From the NCBI RefSeq assembly GCF_000381365.1, contig NZ_KB905467.1, positions 551,604 through 615,603 of the forward strand: a stretch of 64,000 nucleotides of DNA, read 5' to 3'. The stretch comes from Bacteroides salyersiae WAL 10018 = DSM 18765 = JCM 12988 (lineage in GTDB: Bacteria; Bacteroidota; Bacteroidia; Bacteroidales; Bacteroidaceae). Position numbers and translations under genes: made by a program. Below are positions 45,331 to 53,108 of this stretch, in pieces. The stretch's first letter is position 1. Every line of letters starts with the position of its first letter. The notes beneath the pieces are model-generated. The model worked only from the letters and a program-made list of their open reading frames with translations, was not told the origin of the DNA and did not search any database.

Positions 45331-45508
45331 AATTATTTAATGTGCCAATATGCCAATGTGCCAATGGGCTGCGCTATGAAAAAGGATGTGCCATATGGTG
45401 GAGATTGGATATTATATTTCTTTTATTCTTTCATTCTTCCATTTTTTATTTCTTCATTCTCTCATTGGCATATTGGCACATTGACACATTGGCAAATTAT
45501 TCATTATT
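45331..45508. repeat. Palindromic composite repeat with GGCTGCGCT centre (TGCCAATG arms), copy 1
   Basis: Left arm 45331-45375: AATTATTTAATG, then TGCCAATA/TGCCAATG words, then GGGCTGCGCT. Right arm 45461-45508: CATTGGCA/TATTGGCA/CATTGACA words closing with AAATTATT. The arms are complementary. The ~85-bp middle holds a pyrimidine-rich stretch. The right arm is inside bioBA, encoding its last ~15 residues ([13 protein letters not shown]). The same element is found at 55651-55858. Confidence 0.85.
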
Positions 45509-47715
45509 TTTACAATTCCGTTTGTCAGTCGGGTTAATTGTTCCGGTGTGATGATGAATGGCGGCATCAGGTATACCAGCTTACCGAAAGGCCGAACCCA
45601 GATACCTTCTTCTATGAACCGTTGTTGCATATAGGCCATGTCTACCGGTTGTCGGGTTTCGATCACTCCGATGGCTCCCAATATCCGTACATCGGCTACG
45701 GAAGAGAGTGCACGTACCGGGGCCAGTTCCCGTTTCAATTGCTCCTCAATGCATTGTACCTTCTTTTGCCATCCGGATTCTAATAATAGCTTTACCGATG
45801 CGCAAGCTACCGCACATGCCAACGGATTTCCCATGAAAGTGGGGCCGTGCATAAAAGCTCCGGGGGCATGATTGGAGATTTTGTCCGCTACTTCATTGGT
45901 GGTCAGCACGGCGGATAGAGTCATATAACCTCCCGTCAACGCTTTACCGATACACATGATATCCGGTTCTACTCCTGCGTGTTCCCATGCGAAGAGCTTC
46001 CCTGTACGGCCGAATCCGGTGGCTATCTCGTCGAAGATGATTAGTATTCCGTGCTCGCGACACAGCTTTTCGGCTTCCCGGAGATATTGGGGATGGTAAA
46101 ACCACATACCGCCTGCCCCTTGTACGATGGGTTCGAGGATTAGTGCCGCCAGTTCGCAGGCATGTTCTTCTATCACTTTTTTCAAGGGCAGGATATCTTC
46201 GGGGTTCCACTCTCCGTCGAAACGCGATTTTGGTTGTGGTACGAAATAGCGGATAGGCAGGGCAGAGCCGAACAGAGAATGCATACCGGTCACCGGATCG
46301 CAGACGGACATGGCATTCCATGTATCTCCATGATATCCGTTGCGGATGGTGACGAAATTGCTCTTTTCCGCTTTCCCGGCAGCATACCAATATTGCCCGG
46401 CCATTTTCAAGGCCACTTCTACTGCCACCGAGCCGGAGTCTGCATAGAATATCTTCTGCATGGAAGGAGGAACCAGCGGCAACAGCAGCTTGCCCAGTTC
46501 GATAGCGGGATCATGGGTGAGCCCGCCAAACATCACATGCGACATCTTCGCCAGCTGTTCCTGTGCCGCATTGTTCAGCACCGGATGGTTGTATCCGTGC
46601 ACGGCACACCACCACGAAGACATCCCTTCGACGAGTACGGTTCCGTCGCTCAAGGTAATTGTTGCCCCATCCGCCCGTGCCACTTTGTATACCGGCAGTG
46701 GGTGAGTGGTCGAGGTGTATGGATGCCATAGGTGTTCACGGTCGAATGGTGAAGACGGAAGTTCATATCCGGCTTCCCGGATCATTTGTTTGTCTTCCGA
46801 CACCTTCGAACCGAGGGTAGTCAGCAGATCTCCCACGATCGCCGAATTGATGCCGATGTGCAGCGCGCGTTTCATCGTTTCCGGTGAGAGCTGCGAACGC
46901 CCTCCTGCAAAGCGGAGATAGGCTGTCGGATTAATAAAGCGGAAAAGTGCGATAGCGGTTAAGACTTCTTCTTCGCTTAAGGAAGGCGTATGTTCGAGGG
47001 GAGTTCCCGGAATGGGGCTGAGCAGATTGATCGGGATGGACTGTACTTCGAGTTCTTTGAGAGTAAAGGCGAATTCGATGCGTTGCTCCATCGTTTCTCC
47101 CATGCCGATGATACCTCCGCAACAGATGTCCATGCCTACTTGCCGTGCGGCGCGCAGGGTAGTGAGTTTCTGCTCTTGCGTATGGGTAGAGCAAAGCCGG
47201 GGAAAATAGGAAGGAGCTGTTTCCAGGTTGCAATGATAGCGGGTGACACCGGCGTCATACAAAGCACGAAGTTCATTTTCTTCCAGCAGGCCTAATGAAG
47301 CGCACAACCGGATAGAGGAATGCCGTCGCATGTGGCGGACGGAGTCGCAAAGCAGAGTAAGTTGTTTCGGAGAGGGTTTTCGTCCGCTGGTGACGAGGGA
47401 GAATCGGGCTATGCCTTGTGCTTCATTGTATTGTGCTTGTCGGAGGCATTCATCTTTACTGACGAGGTCGTATACCTCCGCTTGGGTTTGGTAGTGGGAA
47501 GATTGCGTACACCATTTACAGTTTTCCGGGCAGCGTCCGGACTTGGCATTGATGATGGAACACATGTCGAATTCGTGCTGTGCACGGGCCACGGTAATCT
47601 CATGGGCAGCTGCATAGAGCGCCTCTTTATCGGCTGTATTAGCCAGCCAGGCTGCTTGCTCGGGCGTTATATCGATACCGCCCAGCACCTGGTCTTTCAT
47701 TTCTTCAATAGTCAT
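45454..47715 (-). CDS. bioB-bioA: Bifunctional biotin synthase / DAPA aminotransferase (BioB-BioA fusion)
   Basis: About 753 residues from ATG 47715 ([16 protein letters not shown]). Residues ~1-315 are BioB: the radical-SAM cluster motif [45 protein letters not shown] and [10 protein letters not shown]. The rest is BioA, beginning near [18 protein letters not shown] and including [33 protein letters not shown] and the PLP lysine in [15 protein letters not shown]. The protein makes diaminopelargonate from 8-amino-7-oxononanoate and inserts sulfur into dethiobiotin. Such fusions are known in Bacteroides. The C-terminal ~15 residues come from a palindromic repeat. The frame stays open to ATG 47895 (see the next entry). 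Confidence 0.93.
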   Translation of the reverse strand: MTIEEMKDQVLGGIDITPEQAAWLANTADKEALYAAAHEITVARAQHEFDMCSIINAKSGRCPENCKWCTQSSHYQTQAEVYDLVSKDECLRQAQYNEAQGIARFSLVTSGRKPSPKQLTLLCDSVRHMRRHSSIRLCASLGLLEENELRALYDAGVTRYHCNLETAPSYFPRLCSTHTQEQKLTTLRAARQVGMDICCGGIIGMGETMEQRIEFAFTLKELEVQSIPINLLSPIPGTPLEHTPSLSEEEVLTAIALFRFINPTAYLRFAGGRSQLSPETMKRALHIGINSAIVGDLLTTLGSKVSEDKQMIREAGYELPSSPFDREHLWHPYTSTTHPLPVYKVARADGATITLSDGTVLVEGMSSWWCAVHGYNHPVLNNAAQEQLAKMSHVMFGGLTHDPAIELGKLLLPLVPPSMQKIFYADSGSVAVEVALKMAGQYWYAAGKAEKSNFVTIRNGYHGDTWNAMSVCDPVTGMHSLFGSALPIRYFVPQPKSRFDGEWNPEDILPLKKVIEEHACELAALILEPIVQGAGGMWFYHPQYLREAEKLCREHGILIIFDEIATGFGRTGKLFAWEHAGVEPDIMCIGKALTGGYMTLSAVLTTNEVADKISNHAPGAFMHGPTFMGNPLACAVACASVKLLLESGWQKKVQCIEEQLKRELAPVRALSSVADVRILGAIGVIETRQPVDMAYMQQRFIEEGIWVRPFGKLVYLMPPFIITPEQLTRLTNGIVKIMNNLPMCQCANMPMRE

Positions 47716-47895
47716 AAATAAATTGAATGGGATTGTTTGAGCCGCTTTCTGTTTGGAGAGTGAACGTTCCGTCACGTTGAGATGCAGTTGCCCGATAGTG
47801 ACCTGGCGCCCCAGGCTGGCAAAGGCAGCATACCCTTTCCGGCTCCAACAGCGGAAGCGGACAACAGGTTTATGGGTATGGCGGAGGGTTTTCAT
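47716..47895 (-). other. In-frame 60-codon N-terminal extension or leader of bioBA
   Basis: The bioBA frame continues upstream without a stop to ATG 47895, which has a purine-rich AAAGAAAGAG before it, better than the region before ATG 47715. The 60 residues are basic and aromatic ([34 protein letters not shown]) and unlike any BioB. They read as a genuine conserved small protein, not random sequence. They may be a leader peptide translated into BioB, or a small protein fused by loss of its stop codon. Confidence 0.5.
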
Positions 47896-47945
47896 TCTCT
47901 TTCTTTATTTTTTCAGAATGCAGCAAATGTTTTTTTTGAACGCGG

Positions 47946-47953
47946 CAAATGTA
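47946..47953 (-). promoter_or_regulatory. -7 box of the biotin operon
   Basis: On the minus strand TACATTTG matches TAnnTTTG. It lies 50 bp before ATG 47895 and 230 bp before ATG 47715, which supports translation from the upstream ATG or a long leader. No BirA-type operator was recognised. Confidence 0.6.
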
Positions 47954-47974
47954 CAAAGAATCTTTTGAATCTAT

Positions 47975-48021
47975 GTAGAGCCTGCTTAAATAATGCTGAG
48001 GAAAATTTGAACAGGCCCTAC
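47975..48021. repeat. Intergenic palindromic repeat, copy B
   Basis: Left arm GTAGAGCCTGCTTAAAT (47975-47991) pairs imperfectly with the right arm ending AACAGGCCCTAC (48021). GGAAAATTTGAACAGGCCCT at 48000-48019 matches 33076-33095 at 18 of 20 positions. On the plus strand it is followed by a T-rich run. It sits between divergent genes, where a terminator would not be needed. Confidence 0.6.
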
Positions 48022-48073
48022 GCTTTCTTTTTTTCTTTCTTTCATCTGCATCCTGATATTGAACAGAAAAGTG

Positions 48074-48081
48074 TATCTTTG
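48074..48081 (+). promoter_or_regulatory. -7 box of the second AAA-ATPase-like gene
   Basis: TATCTTTG matches TAnnTTTG and is 35 bp before the ATG at 48117. The -33 region is unclear. Confidence 0.55.
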
Positions 48082-48116
48082 CGTTTAAGTATTTTCATTA
48101 TTAAAACAACGGCCTT

Positions 48117-49676
48117 ATGATTGATTTGAATCGTAAACTTCCTATAGGAATACAGACTTTTGAGGATATTCGTAAAGAAGGATATCTTTATGTGGACAAG
48201 ACTGAATTAGTTTGGAGGATGGCTAATACGGGAAAACCTTATTTTTTAAGCCGTCCCCGCCGTTTTGGTAAAAGTTTGTTGTTGTCTACTTTCGAAGCTT
48301 ACTTTGAAGGGAGAAAAGAACTTTTTGAGGGTTTGGCCATAGAGAAACTGGAAAAGGAATGGAATACTTATCCGGTGCTGCATCTTGATTTGAATGCCGA
48401 AAAGTATGATTCTCCGAAAGGACTACATGCTATTCTTAGCAATCACCTTACTCAGTGGGAGGCTAAATATGGAAAAGGAGACGATGAATTAACTTTGTCC
48501 AATCGTTTTATGGGAGTTATTCGTCGTGCTGCAGAATCAACTGGCAAGAATGTTGTTGTCTTGATCGATGAATACGACAAGCCGTTACTTCAAGCTATGC
48601 GGAATGAGCCGTTACTTTCTGAATTCCGGGATACTCTAAAAGCCTTTTACGGTGTACTGAAGAGTGCCGACCGTTACTTGCGTTTTGCTTTTCTGACGGG
48701 GGTAACAAAGTTTGCACAAGTCAGTGTATTTAGTGACTTGAACCAGTTGCAGGATATAAGTTTATGGTATGACTATGCCACTGTTTGCGGTATAACGAAA
48801 GAGGAGCTGACGGCTGTTTTTCGTCCGGAACTGGAGGTTCTCGGTAAGGTCAGCGAGTTGTCTTATGAAGAAACGGTGGATGAGATGACGCGTTTGTATG
48901 ACGGTTACCTTTTCCATCCGGCCGGTGAGGGAGTCTTCAATCCGTTCAGTGTGCTCAATGCGTTGAAAGCAAAGGAATTCAATGATTATTGGTTTCAGAC
49001 CGGGACACCTACTTTTCTTGTAGAGTTGCTCAAGCAAAGTGATTACGATCTTCGGGTTCTGATTGACGGCGTGGAAGCTTCTTCTGCTGCTTTTTCCGAA
49101 TATCGTGCTGATGCGGAAAATCCTATTCCGTTGATTTATCAAAGTGGTTATCTGACGATAAAAGAGTATGATAAACGTTTTAAGGTATATCGTTTGGGAT
49201 TTCCGAATGATGAGGTGAAGTATGGCTTTATGAACTTTATTCTGCCCTTTTATACTCCTATACCGGATGGGGAGCGTCGTTTCTATATAGGTAAGTTTAT
49301 TCAAGAATTAGAAAGTGGTGATGTTCCTGCCTTTCTTACCCGTTTAAAGGCTTTTTTTGCTGATTTCTCTTATGAACTGAACGAAGAAAAGGAACGTTAT
49401 TATCAGGTCATTTTCTATTTGGTATTTAAATTAATGGGGCAGTTTACCGAAGCGGAAGTACGTAGTGCTTGCGGCCGTGCGGATGCTGTCGTAAAAACTC
49501 CTAAATATATTTATGTATTCGAGTTCAAGCTGAACGGTACTGCAGAACAGGCTTTGCAGCAGATAGATGATAAGGGATACTTGATTCCTTATCTGTCTGA
49601 TGGGCGTGAGGTTGTAAAAGTGGGAGTAGAGTTCAGTGCCGCCACCCGGAATATCAGCCGGTGGCTGGTGGAATAA
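48117..49676 (+). CDS. AAA-ATPase-like / PD-(D/E)XK nuclease-family protein, second paralogue
   Basis: A 519-residue paralogue of 328-1899 with the same architecture: LPIGIQTFEDIRKEGYLYVD, Walker-A-like SRPRRFGKSLLLSTFEAYF near residue 54, Walker B VVVLIDEYDKPLL, and C-terminal GRADAVVKTPKYIYVFEFKL with the acidic/Lys nuclease-like core. The two copies align end to end. The last 18 codons (GVEFSAATRNISRWLVE) and the following 50 bp are duplicated at 54513-54616. Here too the protein is a stand-alone gene with its own promoter. Role unknown. Confidence 0.87.
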   Translation: MIDLNRKLPIGIQTFEDIRKEGYLYVDKTELVWRMANTGKPYFLSRPRRFGKSLLLSTFEAYFEGRKELFEGLAIEKLEKEWNTYPVLHLDLNAEKYDSPKGLHAILSNHLTQWEAKYGKGDDELTLSNRFMGVIRRAAESTGKNVVVLIDEYDKPLLQAMRNEPLLSEFRDTLKAFYGVLKSADRYLRFAFLTGVTKFAQVSVFSDLNQLQDISLWYDYATVCGITKEELTAVFRPELEVLGKVSELSYEETVDEMTRLYDGYLFHPAGEGVFNPFSVLNALKAKEFNDYWFQTGTPTFLVELLKQSDYDLRVLIDGVEASSAAFSEYRADAENPIPLIYQSGYLTIKEYDKRFKVYRLGFPNDEVKYGFMNFILPFYTPIPDGERRFYIGKFIQELESGDVPAFLTRLKAFFADFSYELNEEKERYYQVIFYLVFKLMGQFTEAEVRSACGRADAVVKTPKYIYVFEFKLNGTAEQALQQIDDKGYLIPYLSDGREVVKVGVEFSAATRNISRWLVE

Positions 49677-49725
49677 AGTGTTATTTTTCTTCTTGTATTT
49701 CTTTTTTAGATAGAAGTTGAATCCG
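49622..49725. repeat. 104-bp direct repeat, left copy (old gene junction)
   Basis: It spans the last 18 codons of the AAA-ATPase-like gene, its stop and ~50 bp that read, on the minus strand, as a remnant of the DUF4421 C-terminus (GFNFYLKKKYKKK in the right frame). It matches 54513-54616 over its full 104 bp with roughly ten differences, including compensating one-base indels. Together the copies flank 4787 bp. Confidence 0.9.
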
Positions 49726-49734
49726 ATTATTTAG

Positions 49735-49817
49735 ACCTCAATTACAGATTTTATGATACTGATACAAGGAGATTATATGTAATCTGTAACTGGGGTTATA
49801 CAATCCGTAATTAAGGT
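49735..49817 (+). promoter_or_regulatory. Three 16-bp operator-like repeats upstream of the AraC genes
   Basis: Copies: AATCTGTAATTGAGGT (minus strand, bases 49735-49750), AATCTGTAACTGGGGT (plus, 49781-49796) and AATCCGTAATTAAGGT (plus, 49802-49817). The two direct copies start 21 bp apart, two turns of the helix. The last one ends 24 bp before a -7 box at 49842-49849, a position typical for activator sites. An AraC-type autoregulator is the obvious candidate ligand. Confidence 0.65.
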
Positions 49818-49841
49818 TGTCGGAGTGACAGGATTATCTTG

Positions 49842-49849
49842 TACTTTTG
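49842..49849 (+). promoter_or_regulatory. -7 box of the AraC gene region
   Basis: TACTTTTG matches TAnnTTTG and is 48 bp before the first AraC start codon at 49898. A second identical box lies at 49870-49877. Confidence 0.5.
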
Positions 49850-49897
49850 TAATTGATATGCAACCGAGGTACTTTTGAGGATTAAATAGCAATAATT

Positions 49898-50195
49898 ATG
49901 GATAAGATATTCAACTTGGGCAGTGTAGACCAATACCACAAATTGTACGGTTTTGAAACTTTGAATCCGTTGGTCAGTGCAATCGATTTGAATGAAGCCA
50001 CCCGGCAGGATACCACAGGAACACATTCAGGAGAAAGTGATCGGAATGGCAAAGGAACGTATGGGCGGTACAGAGGATACCGTCAGCCAGATTGCCTATT
50101 CGCCGGAATTCCAATACCCGCAGCACTTTTGTCGTCTGTTCAAAAAGAGGGTGGGGTACACTCCTAATGAATACCGTGTACCGAATAATCAGTGA
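49898..50195 (+). pseudogene. AraC-family regulator, internally deleted
   Basis: The first ~30 codons (DKIFNLGSVDQYHKLYGFET, LNPLVSAIDLNEA) match the N-terminus of Bacteroides AraC regulators. In another frame, from about 50005 to 50195, the sequence QEHIQEKVIGMAKERMGG, VSQIAYSPEFQYPQHFCRLF and KKRVGYTPNEYR is a typical C-terminal AraC helix-turn-helix. About 200 central residues of the usual ~300 are missing and the two parts are out of frame. This is a remnant, with its promoter and operators perhaps now serving the intact AraC gene 8 bp downstream. Confidence 0.85.
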
Positions 50196-50202
50196 GAAGA
50201 AT

Positions 50203-51105
50203 ATGGAGAAGAAAAATACATTGGACTTTAATACCGTGCATGAATGTAACCGTTGTTTGGACTGCAAGACATTGCATCCTCAGGTGAGCCTTATTAATCT
50301 GGAGAATCCGTGTCTGGAGCAGAATACTGTTAAGTTCGAGTTCTACGCTATCTTGCTGATAGAAGACTGTCCGGATGAATGTTCATGTTGCGGCCGGAAA
50401 TATTATGATTATTCCAATGCGACAATGGTATTTCTTAAACCGGGTGAAGTTTTCCGTATGAACGAGGAAAAAACCTTACCCGGTAAAGGCTTTCTGCTGG
50501 TATTTCACCCGGACTTGTTGTTTCAGACCACATTGAGGAACCATATTAATAATTACACATTTTTCTACTATCATAAAGAAGAAGCACTGCATCTGTCGCA
50601 GCGTGAAACGGAGAAAGTTACTTGTTGTCTTTGGAATATAGAGGAAGAACTGCATCATTCGATTGATACGCATAGCAGGACTATCCTTTCACGGCATATT
50701 GAATTATTGCTGGATTACTGCACTCGTTACTATGAACGTCAGTTTATCACCCGTGAAAACAAGAATAAGGCTATTCTGAAAAAAATGGAGCAGCTACTTG
50801 AGGATTATATAGGTTCTGGAAAATTGCAAAACGGGAAACTTCCTGCACCCGATTATTTTGCGGAAAGACTCAACCTCTCTTCTGCTTACTTTACGGACCT
50901 GTTAAAATTTGAAACGGGTAAGACTTTGGAACAGTATTTCCAATTCAAACGACTGGAGGTTGCCAAACGAATGTTGATGGAATCCGGTACAACGTCCACC
51001 GTTGTTGCCCGGCAATTAGGTTATCCGAATGTACAATATTTCAGTTTTGTCTTCAAGAAAATAACGGGTGTTTCACCAAGCGATTACCGATATTCACAAA
51101 GCTAA
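50203..51105 (+). CDS. AraC-family regulator with Cys-rich N-terminal domain
   Basis: A 300-residue AraC/XylS regulator from ATG 50203 (the longer frame to 50092 overlaps the pseudogene). The N-terminal cupin-like part has the family start CKTLHPQVSLINLE and YDYSNATMVFLKPGEVF. The C-terminus has two HTH motifs: YFAERLNLSSAYFTDLLKFE and VARQLGYPNVQYFSFVFKKI with the signature GVSPSDYR. Unlike its relatives it has eight cysteines in the first 63 residues: C15-x2-C18-x2-C21, C37, and C56-x3-C60-x-C62-C63. That suggests metal binding or redox sensing. It lies inside the repeat-flanked insertion, divergent in orientation from the secreted cassette. Confidence 0.88.
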   Translation: MEKKNTLDFNTVHECNRCLDCKTLHPQVSLINLENPCLEQNTVKFEFYAILLIEDCPDECSCCGRKYYDYSNATMVFLKPGEVFRMNEEKTLPGKGFLLVFHPDLLFQTTLRNHINNYTFFYYHKEEALHLSQRETEKVTCCLWNIEEELHHSIDTHSRTILSRHIELLLDYCTRYYERQFITRENKNKAILKKMEQLLEDYIGSGKLQNGKLPAPDYFAERLNLSSAYFTDLLKFETGKTLEQYFQFKRLEVAKRMLMESGTTSTVVARQLGYPNVQYFSFVFKKITGVSPSDYRYSQS

Positions 51106-51519
51106 AATCAACAATGGAAGAATTTTAGGATTGATATGCGCAAGCCTGAAAAGATCAATTCCGGTGAAGGAGTTCGTTGTGTACAACTCTACTTTTAGAT
51201 TAATCATATTATGATAAGGTATTTTGCTTTTCATAAATGACAATATTGTACTTATGAAGGTGGTCTATTTGTTTTGAAATGCCAAAACCTGCATGGTAAT
51301 TGATTTTAGACGTTATAGTGTACTCTTCTAAGTTTTTAAAAGTAATTGATTAATTTCCAAATAAGTGTTTGCTGTTCTTTTGTAAATGGCAATTTTTAAT
51401 AGAAAATAGGTGAATATCCTCTAATATGTATTTTTTTGTTATACATTCCTTCTCGGGATATACCTTTGTATACTATAGAAATAAGGGTTGTCTTATTTAA
51501 GTTATAAGAAATAATAAAT
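51106..51519. other. AT-rich gene-free stretch inside the insertion
   Basis: About 410 bp between the end of the AraC gene and the end of the lipoprotein gene. A 20-codon frame at 51136-51198 (RKPEKINSGEGVRC) could be a leftover of a larger gene, but nothing supports translation. No strong hairpin was recognised. Confidence 0.5.
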
Positions 51520-52119
51520 CTAATTATTACATTTCAACTCAGGTTGCTTATAATGGTGGTATATTGTATTGAATCCAGTTTTTTTATAAATAGTAAAATC
51601 ATTTTTACAAATGTAGTAAACTATACCTTTCTGTGCATCATCAATCACCATCGGAGGTATATAGATTATTCTCGGATCGCCGTCAGGTATATTTAGAGGT
51701 ATATTATACTCACGATTTCTCCAATCTAAATCTATCGCATCATATCGAGACAAAACATCAATAATTTCTTGGGTAATCTCTTGCTTGGGATCATTCCAAT
51801 AAAACAGTTTTCCTTCTCGGATTATGTATTTATTGGGGAAAAGATCGTTTTTAGCTCCAATTGTATCTCGAATGTGCGGATAGATTTTATTTACTGCTCC
51901 ACCAATGCCAATAACATAGATATCTTCGTTTTCAATGATATCTATAGCGAATATACTGTCAGCTTTGAATAAATTAGAAGTATTGATGAAGTCAATAATA
52001 CAATTATTGATTGCGACATAGATATCTCCATTGGCAGATAACGATTTTTTCCATACAGCACAGCCCGAAACTGCAAGCATAGTGATTAATAAAATATAAT
52101 ATCTTATTTTCATAATCAA
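51520..52119 (-). CDS. Lipoprotein, candidate immunity partner of the RHS-JAB protein
   Basis: A 199-residue lipoprotein (lipobox LAVSGC, Cys at 20). The mature part is mixed alpha/beta and not recognised (DSIFAIDIIENEDIYVIGIG, WRNREYNIPLNIPDGDPR). Its start overlaps the stop of the RHS-JAB gene by 4 bp (52116-52119), so translation is coupled. A small lipoprotein gene directly after an effector-like gene is the usual position of an immunity protein in polymorphic toxin loci. It is anchored where it could neutralise a toxin acting in the periplasm. The immunity role is an inference. Confidence 0.7.
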   Translation of the reverse strand: MIMKIRYYILLITMLAVSGCAVWKKSLSANGDIYVAINNCIIDFINTSNLFKADSIFAIDIIENEDIYVIGIGGAVNKIYPHIRDTIGAKNDLFPNKYIIREGKLFYWNDPKQEITQEIIDVLSRYDAIDLDWRNREYNIPLNIPDGDPRIIYIPPMVIDDAQKGIVYYICKNDFTIYKKTGFNTIYHHYKQPELKCNN

Positions 52120-53099
52120 TAAAGTATTGGAGGATATCCTTTTGTCAGTATTATGAAAGTATGAAAACCTTGCGGAACATGATTTTGTTTATGCTCCATA
52201 TCTCCGCCCGGAGTAGTTAATCCGGAAGGTCGTAATCTATCTGCAAGAGGTGCTGTGGATGGATGAGTATGCCATGAAGTATGTGGAGCTATATTACCAT
52301 ACAAATCCGGTCTGACACTATATATACTCGGGGTTGAATGAGATTTGTTATATCTATTGTTTTCGTATTTCCCCATATGGATATAGCTTACATCGTTTTG
52401 CTCTGGATCTGAAAAATAAAAACCTGGAACTTCTCTTCCGATCATTTCGGAAAAATCGATGGCGAAATTTTGGAATCCTTCAACAGTTGGTTGCTCTTGA
52501 CCTCCTACTTCCCAAACATTAGCATTAGTCTTAAAATTCATACCATCACTTAAGATGCCTTTTTCTATATTATCAATTCGGGTTCGAGCTTCTCCATTTT
52601 TATTTGTTTTAAGCACATAAGTATCTGTCTTTTTATCATATTTAAAACGACCAATCTGGTCAAAGTCGTCATCGGTTTGTAGAAATAAATGCATTTCTCC
52701 TGTTTTATCATCAAAACGATACACATCCATACCATTTGGATCAATATATCTTATAGGATTATTCATACAATACGCATAAGGACTGATATGATAATATTTT
52801 TCAGTAAGTGGATCTATCGATGTAAACTTCTTATCATTTGGATTAAGAGTAATTGATTTGAGAACACTGTCACTTTCGTTTAATAAATTCAAAGATAAGG
52901 TGTTTTTATCAAATTCTATGCTACGTATTTCGCTATTGAGGTTTGTGTTTGCCACTTTAAAATGCATTTTAGGCATTTCAATGATTGGCTTTACACTTTG
53001 TTCCGGTGCAAAGTTGTCATAAGGAGTTTGTGCTAAAGCGTTCAACGCAAAAAAGGTTGTCATACTCAAAAATAAGACTTGTCTTTTCATAATGTACAT
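52116..53099 (-). CDS. Mini-RHS protein with JAB-type metallopeptidase-like C-terminus
   Basis: A 327-residue secreted protein. The start is probably the fourth codon (53090; MKRQVLFLSMTTFFALNALAQ is a signal peptide). Residues 95-124 form the RHS core-associated motif DPLTEKYYHISPYAYCMNNP ... IDPNG, which normally follows dozens of RHS repeats that are absent here. The C-terminal variable domain ends with SWHTHPS (H277, H279), PSGL (S292) and GGD (D300), a JAMM/JAB metal-site pattern with a longer-than-usual Ser-Asp spacing, close to the JAB-like toxin domains of polymorphic toxin systems. A toxin tip without its delivery shell, followed directly by the candidate immunity lipoprotein. Confidence 0.78.
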   Translation of the reverse strand: MYIMKRQVLFLSMTTFFALNALAQTPYDNFAPEQSVKPIIEMPKMHFKVANTNLNSEIRSIEFDKNTLSLNLLNESDSVLKSITLNPNDKKFTSIDPLTEKYYHISPYAYCMNNPIRYIDPNGMDVYRFDDKTGEMHLFLQTDDDFDQIGRFKYDKKTDTYVLKTNKNGEARTRIDNIEKGILSDGMNFKTNANVWEVGGQEQPTVEGFQNFAIDFSEMIGREVPGFYFSDPEQNDVSYIHMGKYENNRYNKSHSTPSIYSVRPDLYGNIAPHTSWHTHPSTAPLADRLRPSGLTTPGGDMEHKQNHVPQGFHTFIILTKGYPPILY

Positions 53100-53108
53100 G
53101 GATTTATG

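Noticed and set aside
45331..45508. Invertible promoter (phase-variable switch)
   Set aside because: The arms are long inverted repeats, but the middle holds no clear promoter directed at either neighbour, and no recombinase is nearby.
49898..50195. Programmed frameshift joining the two AraC pieces
   Set aside because: About 200 central residues are missing, so a frameshift alone could not restore a normal AraC protein; a deletion remnant explains it better.
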